From: Streptomyces hokutonensis
GTDB lineage: Bacteria > Actinomycetota > Actinomycetes > Streptomycetales > Streptomycetaceae
NCBI RefSeq assembly: GCF_000376565.1
Contig: NZ_BARG01000065.1
Span: forward strand, 1 to 64,000
Reading direction: 5' to 3'
DNA: 64,000 nt
Position numbers and translations under genes: made by a program. The notes below the pieces were generated by a model. That model saw nothing but the letters and a program-made list of their open reading frames with translations, ran no database searches and had not been told where the DNA came from. The first letter of the stretch is position 1. Each line of letters starts with the position of its first letter. Of the stretch, positions 58,302 through 64,000 are shown one piece after another.

Positions 58302-59159
58302 ATGCGTCGTCCCTTTGCCCGGGCGCTGACCCGGCCGCTGGTCCTGGCGGCCGCCGCGTCCGCCATACCGCTGGTCTCCGCGGCTCCCGTGGCCGCCGAC
58401 AGCATCGTCGTCGGCGGGTTCCCGGTCGATGTCTCCGAGAGCCCCTGGACGGTGGCGCTGTCCAGCCGTGACCGGTTCGGGGGTACCCGGGCGGGACAGT
58501 TCTGCGGCGGTGTCGCCGTGACCCGGACCACCGTGCTGACCGCGGCCCACTGCATGGGCGACGACGTCCTGGGTGCGCCACCGCACCGCGCGGGCGACCT
58601 CAAGGTCCTCGCGGGCCGTACGGACCTGCTCTCGGCCGGCGGCCAGGCGATCGCCGTACGGGACGTGTGGGTCAACCCGGACTACGACACCGTCAGCAAC
58701 GCCGGCGACTTCGCCGTGCTCACCCTCGCCTCGCCGCTGCCCCAGAGCTCGGTCATCGGGATGGCGGCCACGGGGGACACGGCCTACCGGCCGGGCACGG
58801 CCGCCACGGTCTACGGCTGGGGCGATCTCAGCGGCGGCGGCGACTACGCGGGCAGCCTGCACGCCGCGCGCGTCCATGTGCTGCCCGACGCCCGCTGCGA
58901 GGAGGCGTATCCGGGCAGTACGGACGGCACCTACCTCCCCGAGGCCATGCTGTGCGCCGGAGAGCCCCAGGGGGGCCGTGACGCCTGTCAGGGGGACAGC
59001 GGGGGGCCGCTGGTCGCCCAGGGCCGGCTGATCGGACTGGTGTCGTGGGGCAGTGGGTGCGGGCGGGCGGGGAGCCCCGGCGTCTACACGCGGGTGTCCG
59101 ACGTCGTCCGGACGCTGGGCCGCCACCGCGGCGCTCCGGGCCCGCACAAGGGCACCTGA
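58302..59159 (+). CDS. Secreted trypsin-family serine protease (S1A)
   Basis: 285 residues from ATG at 58302. A signal peptide (ALTRPLVLAAAASAIPLVSA, about 8-27) and a very short propeptide precede IVVGG (35-39), whose cleavage would free the N-terminus that activates trypsins. The triad is intact: His83 in LTAAHCMG, Asp in GDFAVLTL (about 143) and Ser in CQGDSGGPLV (about 232). The residue before GDSGG and the preceding DAC give the Asp189-type pocket of trypsin (Arg/Lys specificity). Six cysteines form disulfides in family members. It should be a secreted nutrient or developmental protease. Confidence 0.93.
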   Translation: MRRPFARALTRPLVLAAAASAIPLVSAAPVAADSIVVGGFPVDVSESPWTVALSSRDRFGGTRAGQFCGGVAVTRTTVLTAAHCMGDDVLGAPPHRAGDLKVLAGRTDLLSAGGQAIAVRDVWVNPDYDTVSNAGDFAVLTLASPLPQSSVIGMAATGDTAYRPGTAATVYGWGDLSGGGDYAGSLHAARVHVLPDARCEEAYPGSTDGTYLPEAMLCAGEPQGGRDACQGDSGGPLVAQGRLIGLVSWGSGCGRAGSPGVYTRVSDVVRTLGRHRGAPGPHKGT

Positions 59160-59189
59160 CGGCCTCTGAGGGGCATCGGTGGATACGAG

Positions 59190-59234
59190 GACGGGCGGCC
59201 CCGCTCCTGTGGTTCAGGAGCGGGGCCGCCCGTC
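59190..59234. terminator. Very strong bidirectional terminator
   Basis: A perfect 20-bp inverted repeat with a 5-nt loop (59190-59209 / 59215-59234), between the convergent protease and DUF7455 genes. Confidence 0.95.
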
Positions 59235-59275
59235 GCCGGCCTGTGCCGGTGCTGGCTCGTCGTGGACGCGAAGTG

Positions 59276-59509
59276 TCAGCGCTCTTCTTCAGGAGTGCTT
59301 GCTGCGGGAGCGGCGGTCAGTCGCTCCGACTCGTCCTGTATCTCAGCGGCGATCTTCTTGAGTTCCGGCTCGAACTTGCGGCCGTGGTGGGCGCAGAAGA
59401 GCAGTTCTCCGCCGCTGAGCAGGACGACGCGCAGGTATGCCTGGGCGCCGCAGCGGTCGCAGCGATCGGCGGCCGTCAGCGGGCTCGCGGGGGTCAGAAC
59501 AGTAGTCAC
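59276..59509 (-). CDS. DUF7455 small Cys-containing protein
   Basis: 77 residues from GTG at 59509 with GAGG upstream. The core is ADRCDRCGAQAYLRVVLLSG followed by LLFCAHHGRKFEP, giving a CxxC...CxHH arrangement that looks like a small zinc ribbon. The family (DUF7455) is widespread in actinobacteria next to hrdB and parE and is of unknown function. The C-terminus is acidic. Fifteen bases upstream of the start is the palindrome AGCTCG-A-CGAGCT (59524-59536). Confidence 0.75.
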   Translation of the reverse strand: MTTVLTPASPLTAADRCDRCGAQAYLRVVLLSGGELLFCAHHGRKFEPELKKIAAEIQDESERLTAAPAASTPEEER

Positions 59510-59950
59510 GTCGCCTCTTCTCTAGCTCGACGAGCTGTCGTACCAGGGTCAACATCCAACCAGCCCGAAAACGTTCCCGCTCTGGGCTTTTCCTCGAAAA
59601 ATTCTTCCGGGGCGGCTGTCTGCTGCCGGTTGGCGGCGAATGTGCCGTATTGCGTGTCTATGTGTCTGTACGGGTTCGCGCTGTGGGTCGGGGTCGGTCC
59701 TCCCGGCTGGGTTGCCGGTTGTTCATGAGGACGTGCCCGGAGCCTAAATGGTTCATGCCCCGAAGGGAACGTGATATGTACTTCACTCCATCGAGGGATC
59801 GAACAGGTATACGACCCTGGACTACTGTGAGGAGGAGACGAGGGTGGCGTTACAACGGCTCTACCAGGCCTCGGTACCCTCTGAGCGGCAACCGAAGCCG
59901 GGCCCTTACCCAAAAGGGCCTCATCTGAAATTCAGCGAGGAGCGAACCGC
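59510..59950. other. 441-nt region upstream of parE
   Basis: Holds the divergent promoters of the DUF7455 gene and parE, plus the short open frame listed separately at 59844-59954. A TATACG (about 59807) could be a -10 for parE, but no matching -35 was found. A GGGCCC / GGGCC repeat lies near 59900-59920. Local base composition is AT-richer than average. Confidence 0.4.
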
Positions 59951-59954
59951 GTGA
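59844..59954 (+). CDS. Short upstream ORF overlapping the parE start
   Basis: 36 codons from GTG at 59844, preceded by GGAGGAGACGAGG, ending in a TGA that overlaps the parE GTG as GTGA. The peptide begins MALQRLYQASVPSERQPKPG and is basic. Codon 3 is TTA and third-position GC is low for this genome (about two thirds), so it may not be a true gene; the strong start signal and exact coupling to parE argue that it is translated and affects parE. Tentative. Confidence 0.35.
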   Translation: MALQRLYQASVPSERQPKPGPYPKGPHLKFSEERTA

Positions 59955-62071
59955 CCGCCGAAACGTCCGTGCCGTCGACAGCGCTGCTGGCAGGAGCAGA
60001 CCGGGACGGTTCCAACTACACCGCGCGGCACCTGCTCGTCCTTGAGGGGCTAGAGGCCGTACGCAAGCGCCCGGGCATGTACATCGGGTCGACCGACAGC
60101 CGTGGCCTGATGCACTGTCTGTGGGAGATCATCGACAACTCCGTGGACGAGGCCCTCGGGGGCTACTGCGACCACATCGAGGTGATCCTGCACGACGACG
60201 CCTCCGTGGAGGTGCGGGACAACGGCCGGGGCATCCCGGTCGACGTCGAGCCCAAGACCGGCCTCTCCGGTGTCGAGGTCGTCATGACCAAGCTGCACGC
60301 CGGCGGCAAGTTCGGCGGCGGCTCGTACGCCGCCTCCGGCGGTCTGCACGGCGTGGGTGCCTCCGTGGTGAACGCCCTGTCCGCGCGGCTCGACGTCGAG
60401 GTCGACCGCAACGGCAGCGTCCACGCCATCAGCTTCCGGCGCGGTGTGCCCGGCTCCTTCACGGCGGCCGGCCCCGACGCGGCGTTCGAGCCCGGTGGCC
60501 TGCGCAAGACCAAGCGGATCCCCAAGACCCGCACCGGCACGCGTGTGCGGTACTGGGCCGACCGCCAGATCTTCCTCAAGGACGCCAAGCTCTCCCTGGA
60601 GAACCTGCACCAGCGGGCCCGCCAGACCGCGTTCCTGGTGCCCGGGCTGACCATCGTCGTCCGCGACGAGTACGGCCTCGGCGAGGGCGGCAGCAAGGGC
60701 GAGGAGTCCTTCCGCTTCGACGGCGGCATCAGCGAGTTCTGCGAGTACCTGGCGAGCGACAAGCCGGTCTGCGACGTCCTCCGCCTGTCGGGCCAGGGCA
60801 CCTTCAAGGAGACGGTGCCCGTCCTGGATGACCACGGCCAGATGACGCCCACCGAGGTCACGCGTGAACTCGGCGTCGACATCGCGCTGCGCTGGGGGAC
60901 CGGTTACGACACGAACCTCAAGTCGTTCGTCAACATCATCGCCACCCCCAAGGGCGGCACCCACGTGGCCGGCTTCGAGCAGGCCATCGTCAAGACGATG
61001 AACGAGGTGGCGCGCGCCAAGAAACTGCTGCGCGTCGCCGAGGACGACGTCGTCAAGGACGATGCCCTTGAGGGCCTCACCGCGGTCGTCACCGTCCGGC
61101 TCGCCGAACCCCAGTTCGAGGGCCAGACCAAGGAGGTGCTCGGTACGTCGGCGGCCCGCCGCATCGTCACCAACGTGGTCACCAAGGAGTTCAAGGACTT
61201 CCTGACCTCGACGAAGCGCGACGCGGCCGCACAGGCCCGGGTGGTCATGGAGAAGGCCGTCGCCGCGGCCCGTACGCGCATCGCGGCGCGGCAGCACAAG
61301 GACGCGCAGCGCCGCAAGACGGCCCTGGAGTCCTCCTCGCTGCCCGCCAAGCTCGCCGACTGCCGCAGCGACGACGTCGAGCGCAGCGAACTGTTCATCG
61401 TCGAGGGAGACTCCGCGCTCGGTACCGCCAAGCTCGCCCGGAACTCCGAGTTCCAGGCGCTGCTGCCGATCCGCGGCAAGATCCTCAACGTCCAGAAGTC
61501 GTCCGTCACCGACATGCTGAAGAACGTCGAGTGCGGCGCCATCATCCAGGTCATAGGGGCGGGATCGGGCCGCACCTTCGACATCGACGCGGCCCGCTAC
61601 GGCAAGATCATCATGATGACCGACGCCGATGTGGACGGCTCCCACATCCGCTGTCTGCTCCTGACCCTCTTCCAGCGCTACATGCGGCCCATGGTCGAGG
61701 CCGGCCGGGTGTTCGCCGCGGTGCCGCCGCTGCACCGCGTCGAGCTTGTCCAGCCCAAGAAGGGCCAGGACAAGTACGTCTACACGTACTCGGACCGCGA
61801 GCTGCGCGAGAAGCTCCTGGAGTTCCAGAGCAAGGGCGTCCGGTACAAGGACTCCATCCAGCGCTACAAGGGTCTCGGCGAGATGGACGCCGACCAGCTG
61901 GCCGAGACCACGATGGACCCCCGTCACCGCACCCTGCGCCGGATCAACCTCTCCGACCTGGACGCGGCCGAGCAGGTCTTCGATCTGCTGATGGGCAACG
62001 ACGTGGCCCCGCGCAAGGAGTTCATCTCCAGCTCGGCCGCGACACTGGACCGGTCGCGCATCGACGCGTGA
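59951..62071 (+). CDS. parE: DNA topoisomerase IV subunit B (ParE / second GyrB-like)
   Basis: 706 residues from GTG at 59951 with GAGGAG upstream. ATPase part: RKRPGMYIGSTDSRGLMHCL, then WEIIDNSVDEALGG (about 58-72) and VRDNGRGIPVD, and the HGVGASVVNALS ATP-lid glycines. Toprim part: EGDSALGTAKLARN (about 486) and the metal motif DADVDGSHI (about 558). GyrB proteins usually have EGDSAGGSAK; the EGDSALGTAK form and the position near hrdB identify the ParE-type paralogue that decatenates chromosomes with ParC. The partner parC is outside the window. Confidence 0.93.
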   Translation: MTAETSVPSTALLAGADRDGSNYTARHLLVLEGLEAVRKRPGMYIGSTDSRGLMHCLWEIIDNSVDEALGGYCDHIEVILHDDASVEVRDNGRGIPVDVEPKTGLSGVEVVMTKLHAGGKFGGGSYAASGGLHGVGASVVNALSARLDVEVDRNGSVHAISFRRGVPGSFTAAGPDAAFEPGGLRKTKRIPKTRTGTRVRYWADRQIFLKDAKLSLENLHQRARQTAFLVPGLTIVVRDEYGLGEGGSKGEESFRFDGGISEFCEYLASDKPVCDVLRLSGQGTFKETVPVLDDHGQMTPTEVTRELGVDIALRWGTGYDTNLKSFVNIIATPKGGTHVAGFEQAIVKTMNEVARAKKLLRVAEDDVVKDDALEGLTAVVTVRLAEPQFEGQTKEVLGTSAARRIVTNVVTKEFKDFLTSTKRDAAAQARVVMEKAVAAARTRIAARQHKDAQRRKTALESSSLPAKLADCRSDDVERSELFIVEGDSALGTAKLARNSEFQALLPIRGKILNVQKSSVTDMLKNVECGAIIQVIGAGSGRTFDIDAARYGKIIMMTDADVDGSHIRCLLLTLFQRYMRPMVEAGRVFAAVPPLHRVELVQPKKGQDKYVYTYSDRELREKLLEFQSKGVRYKDSIQRYKGLGEMDADQLAETTMDPRHRTLRRINLSDLDAAEQVFDLLMGNDVAPRKEFISSSAATLDRSRIDA

Positions 62072-62511
62072 CCGCCGACGTGTGACCGACGGCGCCGGGC
62101 ATCGGCTCCGGTCCCGTTCCGAGCCCGATCCGGGCCCGGAACCGAGGCCCGGCCGGTGCCCGGCGTTCGACGTCTGACGGTCACTGCCTGGTGCTCAACG
62201 TCTGCCCGGTGGCGCCGGACCTCGGCTCGGGTCCCGATTCGAGGTCCGGTTCTGGTCTCGGCCGGGTCGGCTCGGGCCATGACTCCGATCCCCGGTCGGC
62301 CCCGGCCCGGAACCGCACCGGGGCCGTAGTCCAGGCACCGGCCGAAGCCCGGCGCCGTCGGTCTGCTCCACCCGTGGGTGGAGGTCGGTGGGGTCGGCGG
62401 ATCCACCCACGATCCACCCTGGCGCCGATCTGCCGACCTGCGAATTTCCGTAGCTTCGAAGGCGTCGGCAGCGCTCGCCGCCGACATCCCCTTCCGCTCA
62501 CGGAGGCTCTG
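62072..62511. other. 440-nt GC-rich intergenic region
   Basis: No gene supported. A palindrome CTCCACCC-GT-GGGTGGAG lies at 62366-62383, followed near 62398-62420 by two GATCCACCC direct repeats; together they may form a regulator-binding region for the downstream membrane protein and sensor kinase genes. Confidence 0.4.
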
Positions 62512-63036
62512 ATGTCCGGGCTCGTCAACGCGTTGGTGATCGTGGCCGTCGCCGCCCTGGTGATCGTGCGACAGTTCGGCGCCCGTCAGATCGGGACCGA
62601 CCGGCGCTGGTGGCTCCTCCCCGCCGTCCTCGCCGTCGTCGCCCTCCGCGAGCCCGGCCTGCTCGACGCTCACCACCACACCGGGTCGGCCCTCCTGCTC
62701 GGCGTCGAACTGCTCATCGGGCTGGCCACCGGAGCCGGCTGGGCCTGGACCACACGCCTGTGGGTGGAGACGGACGGTTCCGTGTGGAGCAAGAGCACCA
62801 AGGCGAGCGGGGGCGTCTGGATCGTCGGCATAGCCCTGCGCGTCGGTCTCTTCGCCCTGGGCGCGCTGATCGGTGTGCACCAGAACAGCTCCGCCCTGAT
62901 GCTCGGTCTAGCGGCCACGCTGCTGGTCCGCTCCGGCGTCCTGGTCTGGCGGGCCCAGTCCCTCACCGGGACGTCCGGATCCGCCCCGGCGTACGGTTTC
63001 GGCATGGCGCCGCCCGCCCGGAAGGAGCGCGCGTGA
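62512..63036 (+). CDS. DUF1453 (CcdC-like) membrane protein
   Basis: 174 residues from ATG at 62512 with GGAGG five bases upstream. Mostly membrane: LVNALVIVAVAALVIVRQFG, LLPAVLAVVALREPGL, ALLLGVELLIGLATGAGWAW, IVGIALRVGLFALGALIGVH and LMLGLAATLLVRSGVLVWRA, so about five helices. The NALVIVAVAALVIVRQF-plus-RR pattern is that of DUF1453, a CcdC-like family of unknown function. It overlaps the following sensor kinase start by GTGA, so the two are co-translated and it may modulate that kinase. Confidence 0.8.
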   Translation: MSGLVNALVIVAVAALVIVRQFGARQIGTDRRWWLLPAVLAVVALREPGLLDAHHHTGSALLLGVELLIGLATGAGWAWTTRLWVETDGSVWSKSTKASGGVWIVGIALRVGLFALGALIGVHQNSSALMLGLAATLLVRSGVLVWRAQSLTGTSGSAPAYGFGMAPPARKERA

Positions 63037-64000
63037 CGGAGAACGCGTGGACGCGCTGGCCCTCGCGGGAGGCACTGAGCCGAGCGGGGGTCTCACGGCC
63101 CCGGCGCCTGCTCGCCTGGGCCGTCCGGCTACTGGTGCTCGGCGTGCTCCTGTGGGGCGCCTACACCGGCCACCACCTCCACGGCTGGGCCCTCGTCGGC
63201 GGCATTGCCGGAATCCTCGTGACCGCGGCCCTCGCCTGGGGCTTCTGGCGCACCACTCTCGCCCACAGACTCTGGCCGTCGCTGGCCCTCATCGCCGCGC
63301 TCCTCGGAATCGCGATCGCGGGACAGGCGGCCGGCTTCACGGTCCCGGCCCTCGTCGTCTGGTGCGGATGCGCGGTCACCTCGCTGGAGCGGCTGCCCAT
63401 CGCGGTCGCCCTGCCCGTGACATCGGTCTCCCTCGCGACCTTCGCCGCGGTCAACAACGACGTATGGCTGACCACCGCGGTCACGACGGCGGGGCTGGCC
63501 CTCGCCGGCTACACGCTCCGCCTCGACGCCGAGGCCCGGGGCAACGCGCAGCGGCTGCTCACTCAGGAACGCATGGCCCGCGCGGCCGAGGCGGAGTCCG
63601 CCGCGCTGGCTGAGCGGGCCCGGATAGCCCGGGAGATCCACGACGTGCTGGCGCACAGCCTCTCGGCCCAGCTCGTGCACCTGGAGGCGGCCCGGCTGCT
63701 GATCGAGCGGGGCGCCGACCGGGAGACGATCCTCGAACGGGTCGTGGCGGCAAGGGGGATGGCCCGGGACGGCCTCGCCGAGACCCGGCAGGCACTGTCC
63801 GCGCTGCGGGGCGAGATGACCCCGCTGGAGGACTTCCTGACGGAGATCGTCGCTACGACGGCCGGTGCGCAGGTCACCGTTACGGGTGACCGGCGGCAGC
63901 TCCCGGCCGAGGCCTCGCAGGCCGTGCGCAGGGTCGCCCAGGAGGCCCTGACGAACGTCCGCAAGCATGCCCCGGGCGCCAAGGTGCTGCTTCGGCTGGA
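63033..64000 (+). CDS. NarL-type sensor histidine kinase (3' truncated by window)
   Basis: The first 322 codons of a gene starting with GTG at 63033. Four to six membrane helices lie within residues 27-165. The HisKA_3 dimerisation domain has the phospho-His203 in RIAREIHDVLAHSLSAQLVH, followed by RDGLAETRQALSALRG. The catalytic domain begins (RRVAQEALTNVRKHAPGAKV, the N box region) before the window ends. A NarL/LuxR-family response regulator gene would be expected just downstream. The signal is unknown. Translation is coupled to the DUF1453 protein. Confidence 0.92.
   Translation, partial: MTENAWTRWPSREALSRAGVSRPRRLLAWAVRLLVLGVLLWGAYTGHHLHGWALVGGIAGILVTAALAWGFWRTTLAHRLWPSLALIAALLGIAIAGQAAGFTVPALVVWCGCAVTSLERLPIAVALPVTSVSLATFAAVNNDVWLTTAVTTAGLALAGYTLRLDAEARGNAQRLLTQERMARAAEAESAALAERARIAREIHDVLAHSLSAQLVHLEAARLLIERGADRETILERVVAARGMARDGLAETRQALSALRGEMTPLEDFLTEIVATTAGAQVTVTGDRRQLPAEASQAVRRVAQEALTNVRKHAPGAKVLLRL

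Noticed and set aside
56502..59147. A long minus-strand open frame opposite hrdB and the protease gene
   Set aside because: Antisense artefact of GC-rich codons; hrdB and the S1 protease are clearly encoded on the plus strand and terminators separate them.
1..64000. tRNA or rRNA genes, prophage or integrative element
   Set aside because: No cloverleaf, rRNA-like tract, integrase, transposase or att-type repeat was recognised anywhere in the window.

Overview
The window is chromosomal DNA from a Streptomyces or very close relative. Base composition is extremely GC-rich with strong third-position GC, GTG starts are common, TTA codons are almost absent, and two genes are diagnostic: whiH (a sporulation regulator) lies directly upstream of hrdB (the principal sigma factor with a Lys/Ala-rich N-terminal extension). 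From memory the order recA-recX ... gluDCBA/gluRK ... miaB-miaA-dapF-rshA-hflX ... lexA/nrdR-nrdJ ... rnhB ... recQ ... whiH-hrdB ... parE is the conserved core arrangement seen in S. coelicolor. No rRNA, tRNA, CRISPR array, complete insertion sequence or prophage was seen.

Layout. 1-2.7 kb: recA 3' end, recX, an FtsX-type permease remnant, and an orphan sugar-binding lipoprotein carrying a TTA codon. 2.8-5.6 kb (minus): a cysteine dioxygenase/rhodanese pair behind a short Cys-rich leader ORF, then an FAD monooxygenase. 5.7-11.6 kb: the glutamate uptake operon gluABCD (minus) divergent from the two-component pair gluR-gluK. 11.6-24.8 kb: TAXI receptor, MazG-like protein, miaB, extradiol-dioxygenase-like protein, two small minus-strand genes, miaA, a membrane protein, dapF, an RSH (ppGpp) enzyme, an M1 peptidase and hflX. 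24.8-29.2 kb: a secreted trypsin-like lipoprotein divergent from a two-gene NIS siderophore unit. 29.4-36.5 kb: dinG, lexA with an SOS box, and nrdR-nrdJ with NrdR-box-like palindromes. 36.7-43 kb: small conserved families (DUF6215-like, TerD, DUF4937, histidine phosphatase, ADP-ribosylglycohydrolase) and a DHA2 exporter/TetR pair with twin operators. 43.1-50 kb: rnhB, two proteins that look like degenerate DNA-repair folds, a RecQ-phosphoribosyltransferase fusion and a DUF4192 protein. 50-55 kb: a debranching-enzyme-like protein, an NrtR-like Nudix regulator and a one-polypeptide ABC exporter. 55-64 kb: whiH, hrdB, a secreted trypsin-like protease, a DUF7455 protein, parE, a DUF1453 membrane protein and a truncated NarL-type sensor kinase.

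Functional themes. DNA damage and replication (recA, recX, dinG, lexA, nrdR/nrdJ, rnhB, recQ, parE), tRNA modification (miaA, miaB), nutrient sensing (gluABCD-RK, the RSH enzyme, cysteine catabolism) and development (whiH, hrdB).

Items most worth a second look: the Cys-rich leader ORF with a hairpin before cysteine dioxygenase; the rnhB-to-recQ neighbourhood with an orphan SF1-helicase-C-like protein and a RadC/MPN-like protein lacking metal ligands; a recurring TANNNT hexamer 6-7 nt before start codons (leaderless mRNAs); and several clean operator-like palindromes.
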